64,000 nucleotides of DNA from Ceratodon purpureus (taxonomy: Eukaryota > Streptophyta > Bryopsida > Pseudoditrichales > Ditrichaceae): assembly GCA_014871385.1 (NCBI GenBank), contig CM026424.1, positions 16,024,892 through 16,088,891 of the forward strand. The letters run 5' to 3'. A program made the translations under genes and the position numbers. The notes below the pieces were generated by a model that was not told where the DNA came from, did not search any database, and saw only the letters and a program-made list of their open reading frames with translations. Each line of letters opens with the position of its first letter. Positions within the stretch are counted from its first letter, which is position 1. Below, in pieces: positions 39,593 through 50,495 of this stretch.

Positions 39593-42500
39593 ATGCATGA
39601 TTGTACTTCTTCTATCTTCTATAGTACACTTAGAATGGCCTCTCTACGGTCTCATGATGGAGGTATTCCTTTTGTGATGTCTGTAGGTCCAGACAATAAG
39701 GTAGTTGTGGAGGAGCGATTACTTAGCCTCAGGTTTGGGTTTAGAGCTGGGACTATTTACGTGGAAGAAGAGATTTTTGATGATAATGGTGAGATTCTTG
39801 AGTGTGTATTTCAAGTGAAGGATAGTACACCCGATGGTTACGTCTGGACTCTTAGCACTGGAACTTTTAAGGTTTATGGGTTATCACATGCACAGATGTC
39901 TGAGTCTACTGTTCTTTTGACCCCTCCCCCTTCCACATCAACAGTTCAAGTTCCTGGTCTAGCATCTGTCAAAATTGAACCCAGTGACAACTCAGTACAT
40001 TTGTTGAGTGACTCGGATGATGACACTCACAGTGAGATCAAGCTAGGAGACACTAGGTCAAATCCATTTCAGAGTCGTGGATCCCAAGACTCAGGTCGTC
40101 CATCTCGACAGGGTAGTCGTTCTGCGTCATTGTCTACAGGGCGTCCACCTATTCACCCTGCTTCCAAAAAAAACAAGAGCATTATGTTTTCCATCAGAAT
40201 GACAGCATCAAGAAGGGGCTCCCGATCAGAATTATCGAAGATTGATTTCGACACTATTGAACATGAACAAGTGAAGTATTTACCGCCAGTTTACGATGGA
40301 GACAAGATTTTCGAGCTGCCCCCTGTACCAGAAGGAGTTCCAAATCCATTCGAGGGTGGAATGGACGGGATGAGCAAGCAGTATGATGGCCACACCTGGT
40401 GCAAGACCATGACCACAAACATCAAGAACGAGTACGGCCTCACATATCGTAAGTCATCCTGTACTGGACACTTACAATGTCCCAACATGAGTTGTGATTA
40501 CATCTGCCGGAATAATGGGAGGGTAAATAGCACTGAATGGTCAGGCGTAGCTTTAGTACCTTTCACTGTGGGAGGCTCCCCCACAGAGAAATCTACTTTA
40601 GCATGCAAAGTATGTCAGACACCTCCTACTTGTCTAGCATTGTGCGAGGCTAGGATCTATCATGTATCGACTTCAAACAATGATATGACCCGTGCGGCGA
40701 TTCATTTAGGACGTCATAGACATCCTGTTTCTCAGGGCAGATGTCAAGATACTATGGATATCATGTTTGACTGCATAGCTAAGGAGGTTCAGAGGACACC
40801 TAACGCCAAAAACTCTGCTATCGTTCTAGCGGCCAGCAAGCAGTACCTTGCCGATGCTCTGATCCATCCTACTGCAGGAGGCAGTCATCTTCGGGGAGCA
40901 TCTATGGATGCTGTAATGGACCAATTTGAGACTCTTTCTTCCCCGAATATACGGAATTTTGTTTCTGGATCGAAGAGGTTTTTCCGTCAAGGAAGAGGAG
41001 TCACAGATAGCATCCTGGAGCTGAAGGATTACTCCAACTTTGATTTCATCCACCGTAATCAGTTCCCTGGACAGAATGAAGGCAAGGTGTTTCCGTTCAA
41101 GATGTCGACTGATCGTCCAGGAAGCGGTGTGGATCTGGTGAAGCCCATGCAGGCTGGAGGTGATCTTCAAGACTGTTGGATCATGTTCGACCATGTTAGG
41201 CGTGTAGCTGACTGGACCACTATGGCATGCCACGTTTATGACAGTAAGTATTGTAAAGTTATGACAATTGCCCTTTGTGACATGCAATCCGAAGATGCTG
41301 CTGCTCAAGAATTATTTTGGCTCTAGCTCAATGAAGTTAAGCGCAAGAACGGCCTTGAAAATACTAATTTCAAAGGATTCATGGCTGACAATGCTGGAGC
41401 CAACTGGCACGCTGTTCGGAAGGTGTATGGGAATGGAGACCCTAATGATCCTATGGAAGAACGGGAGCGCACTTGTCTTTTCCACTGGACGAAGTGCCTT
41501 CAGAGGGCCACTTCTCGGAATATCTTGCCAAGCTTTCAAGACCAACACAAAGCTTTGTGCAAAGTATGGAAGGACGCAAAGACCCAGGAGGAAGCAGAAG
41601 CGCAGTACAACGTCATCCGCGGGTGGTGGCTTTCGTCAGGCGCTACAACTGAAGAAGGAAGGCGTCATCTAAATGATTGGATGGTTTTCTGACACTATCG
41701 GTATAGACAATGGGGAGGCTCGATGCAGCTTGTAAGTTCATTCATCTCTAAACCTTCCATGAAGTATTAGTATACCTTGCTTTTTATCTTTAATCCTGAA
41801 AATGACATTATTTATTTTATTGTATTTCCCAGGATCTTACCCTTGACGAGAGAGCCGACATGCCTTCCTGCAACCTTGCGGAAACCGTGCATAACAGATG
41901 GCTTCAACAATCAGGAAATACAATGACCTGTTTGTACAAGGCAACAGTGGATGATATGATCCAAGCATTCATGCAAATCACAAGCTATCGGTCTTGGCTG
42001 AAGGGTGGAAAGGGCGGTAAAGGTCCGGATAGAGCAGAACTTCGTTTACGCCACGCTCAACGCTCTGGTGACCCCAAGTTGATTGCTGAGGCAGTTAATT
42101 TCTACCCGGGAGCCGAGGATTTACTGACGAAGAAAGGAGGCTTGGAAGGTGCAGAGATCTTTGGATCTACGAAACGGAAGTTAGATTTGCCGCCTGGTTC
42201 AAGTCATGACTCGCATCGCTATGATACAGTGAATTATTCCATTCCTCGTGATGGCACGAGGTCCACCAGAGCACGCATAGAGGAGGCTCTTTCTCAACCT
42301 GACTCCGGTGTTGAACACACTACTTCAGTGCAGGAGACAGATTGCGACCCGTCTAAGTGGCACATTGCCAAACTGTCCGGCAAGTCTAACCGAAAATGCC
42401 AAGCAATGCAGGCTCATACAAATGAGAAGTGCGATACCCGAGTGCGCCGAGGTACACATGGTACGCCTGCTCCTACCTATGTAGGGCTGAAGAAGGAGTT

Positions 42501-43233
42501 TAGAACCGATTGCCATATTTCTACTGACTTCTGGTTTTGCGCCGATGACATTAATAGATGTGTGAAGGGCACAAAGAAGTCGTTTGTGATCGATTGGCCA
42601 TCTATCCCGCAGACTTGGCCTGTGAAAATGGGCACGAACTTGACCATCAAAGAGATTTTGCCTCTTGAAGAGGCCGGCTTCCAACTCCAACAACGTGGAG
42701 TACTATCACCTCGTCGTCAGTTTCAGGTCTCTGCTAATATGCCGCTTCCACGGAGTCATTTCCCGGTTCCTGCGGATCCGGATACACACCCGACGACTCG
42801 AAACGGATATGCCATCAGGAGAAGTTCTGACGCTCCTACCTCCGACCACCGCAACAAGTGGAGCAGCGCGGGTCTCATGAACAACTATTGGATTACAAAT
42901 GTCACATCCATTCCATATCCAGGATTTGGCTGCGTCATCTCCTTGAAGAGTCCAAGTGAAACGATATATTGTATCACCATCACGGACTTCCCTGGATGTA
43001 CTTGCCCCGACTTCATGAAAATGACTTCGGAAACCCTTGGCAAAAGAGGACAGTGGAAGTACTGCAAGCATGTTTATTATATCTTCCGCTATCTATGTGA
43101 GATGGATTACAAGGTTGATACTTTTATGCACGCCCCTAGCTTCAGCTTCACGAAGTTATGCGTGTTCTGGAGATGGCCAAAGTTGCTGAACCGCTTCAGT
43201 AGTTTCTTATGGTTAGATTGTGAAATCAAGTGA
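39593..43233 (+). pseudogene. SWIM-type DDE transposase of the giant transposon (two exons, about 1,180 codons, three lesions)
   Basis: Exon 1 is 39593-41731 and exon 2 is 41833-43233, with donor gtaagt and acceptor ttcccag in phase 0. ATG 39635 (MASLRSHDGG) is an alternative start. N-terminal residues up to about 200 are serine-rich. A zinc-cluster segment spans about 268-385 (SCTGHLQC, LACKVC, TCLALC, then a histidine-rich HLGRHRHPV). The RNase-H-like core includes CWIMFDHVRRVADW, ALCDM, FMADNAGANWHAV (about 599) and RTCLFHW, as in MULE-related transposases. A SWIM finger CTCPDF...CKH (CxC-x19-CxH) lies at 42997-43071. Lesions: in-frame TAG 41324-41326, TGA 41690-41692, and a 1-base loss near 43152. 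The last of these replaces a natural ending (frame +1, stop 43200-43202) with a longer tail. The family cuts and moves DNA between TIRs. This copy should be inactive without suppression of the stops. Confidence 0.85.
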
Positions 43234-43376
43234 CCAATATAGTTCAAGAGTACATTATATGAATAGCGGAATTGATTTGTTTTGGCTTTGTGATGGATTT
43301 GGAATCCGCAGAACATAAATAAAGGTCACTATTTATTTATGTATTGTCCACCTCTCGAATGTGTTTGCCGTGAAAT

Positions 43377-43480
43377 GAAAGCAAGAGAAGAATATTTCCA
43401 GGGCATGAAGGAATATTCTTCTCTCGGATCCGAGAGAAGAATATTCCTTCATGCCTTGGAAATATTCTTCTCTTGCTTTC
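43377..43480. repeat. 104-bp near-perfect palindrome without spacer
   Basis: The arms are 52 bp and meet at GGA|TCC (43428/43429). I see one mismatch pair (near 43402 and 43455). It lies about 145-175 bp beyond the transposase stop and 235 bp inside the right TIR. The centre CTCGGATCCGAG is shared with the hairpins in the intron-9 duplication. As RNA it would fold into a very stable hairpin able to end or mark the transposase transcript. Open frames on both strands read the same residues because of the symmetry. Confidence 0.93.
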
Positions 43481-43714
43481 CGCGACCAAGAAAATCCAAT
43501 AAAAAAAAATTTAAAAAAAAATTGGATATACTTTCTGTATGTGACTTGAACAATAAGCTTTCCCATCCAACCATTAACATTTGATTTATTCCACGGTTAT
43601 AGGGTCTACTTTATTTGCATTCATATATTCCAACGAAGAGTCTTAAATTGCTCACCATTGTTTGATTGCTCTCAAAAAAATTCAAAAAAATAAAAAAAAT
43701 TCAAATTTTTACCT

Positions 43715-43775
43715 AAAAAATTGAAAATTTAGTGCTCACCGCTCACTGCTCACCGCTCACCGCTCACAAGATAGC
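43715..43775. repeat. Right terminal inverted repeat of the giant transposon
   Basis: Reverse complement of the left repeat with one mismatch in the heptamer array (GTGAGCG in place of GTGAGCA). It ends CACAAGATAGC. The next bases, GTCGCTG, pair imperfectly with the left CAGGAAT. Confidence 0.92.
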
Positions 43776-44316
43776 GTCGCTGATTTTCAAACTATAAAGA
43801 GACAAAGTTTTACCATTTTCTCTTTTTTTTTTAACTTCAGGAATAGACATAGACCTTTGTTTTGACCGCATAGATTTTTATTCTAACAAAAAATGGTTTA
43901 TCAAAAAAAAAAAAATGAGTATTAGTAATAACATGAATCCGTGTTCCTTATACAATGCCTTTTCGTCAAATCTAAAATTTGGTGCACAAGTAACTAACAC
44001 CATGTACATCATTTTAGTACAAAACCTCCAACATGTATAGTGCAAAAAAATTGCTCAAAGAGAAGTCAAAGTCAGCTAATCATGTTTTGAAAGGATAAAA
44101 AAGAACATTGTTTGATATTTCAAACTCTATAGTCTTCTAATCCACACGCTGAAATTTATTGAAATTTTTTGTACATGATCTTTGAAAGTCTTAAGTCACA
44201 TCCTATAGTTAGAGATGCAAAAGCAACTTTATTTTTTATTTGTTCACTCTTGTTTCTGAAATGATAGTTTTTGGAGTGTTTTTGGTGAGAAATGGTCATG
44301 GTTGATTAGGGGTTAA

Positions 44317-44787
44317 AGCAAAGTAGCACTTTTTCGTTACAATGCACGGAAAACCATTCTTCTGTACTAAAATCATATTTTGAAAATTTTAAATTCGATT
44401 TAAACAAAAAGATTCAAGATATAAAAATACAACAAAAATTAGATCTGTATTATTATCTCAATTTAAGCAAACTGAAATATTAATGATATATATTTTTTTT
44501 ATTATAAATAAATAGACATTGAAACCTAATAAGTGAATATCAATAATTCGTATATACATATTGTGTATACAACATGGAATGGAGGAAGATTGCACGGATT
44601 ATACGCTCGGGAGTGTAAGTAAGATCTTACCACACATTCACATATTAAAGAAGTGATTTTTCTATGCTTACTTCTCTTATACTCAATCACCATCAAAACA
44701 TCTATTCAGGCGCTGGCTCGGTTTACTGTGTGTACTTTTTTGTTTCTGGTGACTTTCTTTCCATTAGTAATAAAGGTACCATTTGTC

Positions 44788-44820
<33 letters not shown>

Positions 44821-47800
44821 AAAAAACAAAAAACAAAAAACATCTATTAAACTCCAAAAACATTGCAGGTATACTAGCAAAAGGATAGGGGATGGTATAC
44901 ATACTATCCTAATACCATAGATGGTTTGCCCAAAAGTAATTACATTAAAAAAATTAAAAATTAAAAAAAAAAAAATCATGATGAAAAAAAAAATCAAAGA
45001 ATTTAGTTTTTATGATATTTTGTTACTTCTAAATCATTTAAAGTCATTTTTACCAAAATTTTGCTAAAAATTAAAAATAAATATATATTTTTTTAATTTT
45101 AAAAATTTTAATTTAAAAAAAAAAAAACTCAGTTTTTGAGAGACAAACTTTATTTTTTCAAAAAAGATAAATATTCATTTGCCAGGTGGCGAACCTGCTA
45201 TGGTGTTACGGTGCTCCTAGAATGTTATGAAATTAGACGGGTGCTTTTGGACCAGGCCCATGTGTGTGTTGGACTGGGGCCTAAGTGTTTTTTTTTTTTT
45301 TTTTTTTTTTTTTTTTGGACACAAGAAAGGGGGCCTAAGTGTGTTCAGATGGGGCCAAGTGTGTTTGGACTTGAGCCCAAGTGTGAAGCCCCTTCACTAA
45401 ATCCCACTCTTAATTTAATTCAGATGAGAGGATAATGCTGAATGAGTTGGCCCCACATAAGCCTAAAGATTCTCAAGTAGGGGAACCTCCCAGTTCATTT
45501 AATGCTCCCTTCATTATAGGATTCCAATACCGCTACCGTCACGCCTGTAATCATTCACAACTAACTTAACCCGCATTCAAACTGCAATTTAGCAACCTTC
45601 ACCCTGTTGATCATTGTCTGAGTCATAGCTGGTTGCAAGTTGGAGGAAAAATAGGACAACAAGGGGGGAACCTTGTTAGAGGTTCACTGCATCTAATCTC
45701 TCGGTTCAAATCAAAACAATTTACCAACTCAGCAGTCATTAGCAACTGGAACTTGGGAGTATGGTGAAGTTGGGGGAGGGGGAGAATAGGATGTCACTTC
45801 TTTGACTACAGTGGTACCATAGCAGGTGCGCCCCAAAATAATTCTGAAAATTAAGAACGTCAAATTTAGAAAAATTTGATGGTAAAAAAATGAAAATAGA
45901 ATAAATTAGTTTTGTATTTTTTTTAATCTCTAGGCTATTTATGATCATTCATAGTGTTTTTTTTCTTAAAAAAGCGAACCTTATTTTATTTTATTTTTAA
46001 ATATTTGTTCGTGTGGTGGCAAACATGCCATGGTATTAGAGTACTCACAATATTGCATATAAAATGATATAAACTTGGTTCTTTTGGAAGTACTTGATTT
46101 AATCTTTAAATCTCTGTGATGATGTGAGAGGTCTATTATATCAAAAATTAAAATAAAATAAAATAAAAATTCAAAACTCCATTTCTTGTCAACATTCAAA
46201 CTATAACTTGTACTCCAATTATAGTATCCATCCAATGAAGTTGTTTGCTTGTGAAGATGGTCAATATTGACTGAGAACTAGATATTCAAAAGTGAACTTT
46301 TGTGAAACCTAATAAGGTTGAACAAATCTTTTAGCATTCATAATTCTGTGAAATTTTATTCCATAGTGTTTTTATTCCATTCATTTTATCAAAAAAAATC
46401 TAATTTCTAAATCATCCCCTTGTTAAGAAAAATATACACACACATATTTTTTGAAAACAATGGAAAAATAAATAAATTTTATTGATTGAATATCTTTTAA
46501 CATTTTTGGGGTTCATTTGGGCAATAGAATTATTTGTAAAGGCATCTGGTATGTGATCTAGGTATCATGAGTTTTGATAAAACATATTCTTCTTTTCTCA
46601 CCGTAAATAGTATAAAGAATGAAGACTTGCTCTAAAGAGTATACAACATAAAAAAGCATGGTGGTCTCTCTTTAAGCTCAAGGTAATCTCTTTATTTTGG
46701 ATGTGTAAGACCTTGGTGGTCTTCAAAACCAAGGAAAAATAGTCTTTGAAGATAAAATGACAATAAAATTAGTTTTGCTTGACTTTAAAAACTGCCGAGG
46801 TCTTACACTGTACACATTGAATATAGTAAGACCACAAAGTTCTTTGATGCCTCTTAATTATTTGAAGTAAAAATTAATGATACAATAAAGTTAAATTCAT
46901 GGTATATTTTTGAAAACTTAAGGTGACTTTAAGGATTATTCCAATATTTAACAAATGGTATAAAACCTAAATTCAATATGTTGAAAAAAATTTAAAATCT
47001 TGCTTCAAGATGATAAAACATTCTTGGTAGGTTCTAGACATTCAAAGATTAAACTCTAATCTAACTAGTTATTATAGCCCATATTAACTTTCACTTCCAA
47101 ATATAAACTATTAATTTTGTTTGATGAAGTTTAAGAGTGCTTTTTAAAATTGATCATAAAAATTCATATAGAAGTAGTTAGTGATGAAATTTCAATATCT
47201 GATTGGTTCTATCTATAAACATCCTAAAATCTACACATTTTTTGGTTCCAAATTATACTTTTAATGTAATATGATTTTTTTTTTTTTAAATGACTAATAC
47301 ATATGACTGTTTTTATACCTTAAGTTTTCTAATTTATACTTTGTATCAACATGAAAGGAAGTTTTCTCATTGACCTAAATAATAAAATTATAACAATTTG
47401 AAACAATGTTAAAAATAAGAATCATCAATTAATTTTATGATAAATTATTTTTTAATATATTTTTTGGAAAGCTGATGGATAGAAAACTATATTAAGCATA
47501 TTGTATGTTATGCTAATTTATATATTCAATTTTATTATTTTTATTGATCGTTCAGTTTGAAGGGGATGTTGGCAGAAGTTTTCTAAAGCCACTAAATAAC
47601 TAATCAAATTCTGGTAAGTATCTCATTTAAAGACTTGTTATCTATCCTAAAATGACCAAATAACCACCAATTCTAAGACGTTGAGTAATGCAAGTGTTGA
47701 ATTTTAATTAGGTTAAGGAATAATGTTTAATTCAATATGTAAATAGATTCAATGTGGTTTATTTTAATGTTTTATTCACATTTATATTAACACCTAAAAT

Positions 47801-48711
47801 CCCAAAAATCCAAGACAATTTTGATTTTGAATTAAAAGCTTAAATTCTTTGTAAAATTCTACACAATAAAAAATCAACAAAATTTTCTTGAAACATGATA
47901 TATTGAATATAGCTTAATTTTTGGCCTAATAGGCATAGATGTAAATTCGAATGCTAAAAAAAAATTCCTTTAAAATGAAAAGATAGACAACAAAAAAATT
48001 TGGTGAACTTTATTTATTAAAGTTTTCATTGAAAATTCTTCCACACACTTGTTTATAAAAGTATGTTATTTTCAAAAAAAAAAATATTCATTGGTTTCAC
48101 TTCCCCTAACAAAGTTCTTAAATTGTTTGGATTTATGGCAATACTTGCAAATTCAAATTTTTTTTGTCCTCCGATAAAATATTTTCAATAAATTGTTCAT
48201 CAAGTTACTGTCTTATTCAATGGTTGGATACTATCTTTAACAATTTATGTTTCACAAATTATGATTGTAGAATTGTGAGAAATTTGGTTCAAGCCTAGTT
48301 TGCAATGACTTAAATAAGCAAAAGGAAGTGGCCTTCTAAAGAGGTATTAAAACTGAAATCATAATTTGGAAAAATTGAAACACAAAATCCATCAAAACTC
48401 ATGGGTTTATGAGTCAAACCCTGGGTACCTTCCCAAACAACTCTAATTCCATCATTTAAAGGGAATGTTGTTTCTGATTAATGAGCTGTTTGCCAAGGGT
48501 AAACATCCGCACTATAAATCCCCTGTTTAGTTAAACTGATGCTGACCAAAATGCCGACATGGCATTGTCTCCATCCAGTGTACAATGCACATTGATGCCA
48601 ACTCCTGGCCACAGCCGTGCCTACACGGCACCGTCTTCATCCAGTGCACATCGCAGAAAAGAAGTTAGTTGGAGCGGCATTAATTAGGCCCAAAAAGTGG
48701 AGTATCTGTGC
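44317..48711. other. AT-rich stretch with poly(A)/poly(T) tracts; no gene recognised
   Basis: A run of about 31 A at 44789-44819, preceded by aaaggtaccatttgtcc, resembles the LINE 3' end at 13.4 kb (caccatttgtctc plus A run) and may be a truncated LINE end. Around 45250-45390 units of about 22 bp (TTGGACTGGGGCCTAAGTGTG type) are repeated, one with an expansion of about 28 T. The rest, to 48.5 kb, is AT-rich without coding quality. Confidence 0.45.
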
Positions 48712-48903
48712 CTAGCTACCACTTTTCCAGCAGCACCTGGACTCGCCTGGTTGCATGAACTTGATGCTTGAACTTGCTTTCATGGATTCACAGGAATCAC
48801 TACCCATGGGGTCCTCAATCGTCTTCACTGGCTTATCATACTCCGAGTGATTAATATTAGGCATCATGTGAAGACTCAGGCCAATGGCGACGATCACTGC
48901 CAT
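48712..48903 (-). CDS. Possible small protein, 63 aa
   Basis: An intronless frame starts MAVIVAIGLSLHMM, hydrophobic enough for a weak signal or membrane helix, followed by a charged, cysteine-containing tail (SDSCESM, SRCCWKSGS). It lies in the less AT-rich island that also carries the gene at 49584. No family recognised; it may be chance. Confidence 0.22.
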   Translation of the reverse strand: MAVIVAIGLSLHMMPNINHSEYDKPVKTIEDPMGSDSCESMKASSSIKFMQPGESRCCWKSGS

Positions 48904-49583
48904 GCAGAGTTACGCAATTACAATAGCGGAGTCACTGGAGTGGGTGAGATGAGCTCCAAAATAAGACTCGAGGAGCGGGGACCCTCATAACTGCCTCCGC
49001 CGCTCCCGCTGCCCAACGCAAGTGACAGTCGTGATAGTTCGGCAATTTGCAGCTGCTTATGGATTCAGAGTTTGGCCTTTTAGCGACCTCCGTGAGAGTC
49101 AGGTGGCCCCATTTGCATTCATCGCATTGAACGTTGTAGTAGTACTTCAGGAGTCCAGGTTCCGGCAGAACATGATCAGTGTCTAGACTTCAAGAACGCA
49201 TGTTTGTGTAGTTGGAGGCGTTACGCTCAGAGTTCTTCCAGTTGAACAGACCTTAGACCACTGATTGGTTATGTACGTTGGCCATCATCGTTCCGTGGTT
49301 CTGAGAATTCATTATATGAGCATGAGTAGCAGGGGGTAAACAGGATTTGAGTTTATGAAAGGGAGTACTTGAGTAGTTGAGAATTCATCAACAGATTCTG
49401 CAGTAGTTAATAATGTCTACGAGTAAGTGCATCAGGGGATGGAGATGCATTTGTGCCGTTGAGGTTGACTTGGAGGCGCAGGCGGGGACTGGTCGTGGTT
49501 GATGTCGAATTCTGAGAATTAGTTGATTTGAGATTTTTAGAGGTGGGTGGAGGGGGCTGAGTGAGGTGAATTGGGGTTCACAT

Positions 49584-50495
49584 ATGCCGGGGAAGTTGTT
49601 GACCCCGCAGTCGGCGTCGCAGGAGGCGGGGAAGGCGATGGGGGTGTATAAGCTGACGTTTCCGGGTTCTTCAGCGGGCCAGGACTCTGGGTATGGGTCC
49701 AAGGCAAGCTCTGGGTTACGCAATGCGTTCACGGGGCGTCGTCCTCACAACGTTGATTATAGCAAGTTAGCACAGCAATCTATGAGCGCGAAGACGTTGA
49801 CTGCGTCGAGTTGTCTAGAAGCGCCGGAAATGGAGCACTTCGTGGCCATTTCGGAGGACGACGAGCTGCAGAGCAATGAGCCAGTGTTCAGGGCTAGCAG
49901 CGCCGGCATGCGCAGGTCCGGCAACATGACCTCGGACGACGACTCCACGCTCATGGAGTTTGCCAGCCGCGCCAGCATGCGCACCAGCAACGTGACAATT
50001 TCAGACGACGACTCGTCGCTCATGGAGTTCGCCAGCCGAACCAGCACCAGCGTAGACGTCGAGTTCACGGCACAACCCGCGCGCCACAGTACCGCCTGTT
50101 GCTCTGACCTTGCGTTCCGACGCGAGCTCCGCAAGAGGTTGAACGCGGAGCATACTGTGGTCGAGAATGGGCTGCGTCGTGATAGCACGTCCAGCTTCAC
50201 CCTAGGAAACAGCTTCCGCCGCGAGCTGGAGAAGGAGGACCGCGTCGAGAGCCTTGCGCTCTGGGAGGAGACGGACCACAGAACCCAACCCACCTGTAAT
50301 CGCAACGTCGTCGCGGCCCATAACGCCGCGCCGCACTCGTGGCATGCGGGCGATACGGCGGCCTCATCCCGCACTTCCAGTCGCAACAAGGGACTCGACG
50401 CTATCCTCCGCAAGAAGAAATCGTCGTTTTTCAACGGCTTCTTCTCGGGGCTCAGCTTCTCGTCCTCTCGAAAATCTCGAAAATCTCTGGGTTAG
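49584..50495 (+). CDS. Intronless serine-rich protein of unknown function, 303 aa
   Basis: The frame starts at ATG 49584 (MPGKLLTPQSASQ); an upstream in-frame ATG at 49566 would add six residues. It is intact to TAG 50493-50495. The coding region is clearly GC-richer than its flanks. It contains an internal duplication with two copies of DDDS-S/T-LMEFASR about 22 residues apart (near 49932 and 49998), two FRREL motifs (about 180 and 212), and a basic, serine-rich C-terminus (KKKSSFFNGFFSGLSF followed by repeated SRKS). No enzyme motif, signal peptide or membrane helix is seen. The acidic LMEF repeats and basic tail suggest a regulatory or scaffold protein, but this is a guess. The long antisense frame is a shadow. 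Confidence 0.7.
   Translation: MPGKLLTPQSASQEAGKAMGVYKLTFPGSSAGQDSGYGSKASSGLRNAFTGRRPHNVDYSKLAQQSMSAKTLTASSCLEAPEMEHFVAISEDDELQSNEPVFRASSAGMRRSGNMTSDDDSTLMEFASRASMRTSNVTISDDDSSLMEFASRTSTSVDVEFTAQPARHSTACCSDLAFRRELRKRLNAEHTVVENGLRRDSTSSFTLGNSFRRELEKEDRVESLALWEETDHRTQPTCNRNVVAAHNAAPHSWHAGDTAASSRTSSRNKGLDAILRKKKSSFFNGFFSGLSFSSSRKSRKSLG

Larger units (their letters stand above)
30453..43782. mobile_element. Giant (13.3 kb) two-gene DNA transposon: SWIM/DDE transposase plus methyltransferase-fold partner
   Basis: Long matching TIRs lie at 30460-30520 and 43715-43775 (61 bp, one mismatch), with an imperfect outward extension to CAG at 30453 and CTG at 43782. Inside are two divergent genes and nothing else recognisable as foreign. 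TTTCAAAC occurs directly left of the element (30445-30452) and again at 43785-43792, two bases beyond the inferred right end. It is probably an 8-9 bp target duplication, as expected for MULE-like or hAT-like elements. The protein favours a MULE-like assignment. The insertion lies within a copy of a smaller repeat, which independently fixes the borders. Confidence 0.78.
30122..44316 (+). mobile_element. Inverted-repeat element, copy 3, split by the giant transposon
   Basis: The left part (30122-30452) begins TTAACCCCTAAA and carries left-end blocks of the 0.87-0.93 kb family. The right part (43783-44316) carries the right-end blocks and finishes ATTAGGGGTTAA. Without the 13,330-bp insert the two parts total 865 bp, against 869 bp for the copy at 52090 and 933 bp for the copy at 14462. 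Copy 3 is thus the landing site of the giant element. Confidence 0.72.

Noticed and set aside
43333-43584. Nearly identical proteins encoded on both strands
   Set aside because: Direct result of the 104-bp palindrome.
45276-45342. A poly(T) insertion flanked by an apparent 13-bp duplication (GGGGCCTAAGTGT)
   Set aside because: The flanking words belong to a local tandem repeat of about 22-bp units, so T-run expansion within one unit explains it without a retro-insertion.
49757-50434. 225-codon open frame antisense to the serine-rich gene
   Set aside because: It lies wholly within the opposite gene and exists because the sense codons avoid its stops. The sense frame has the internal repeats and a natural end.
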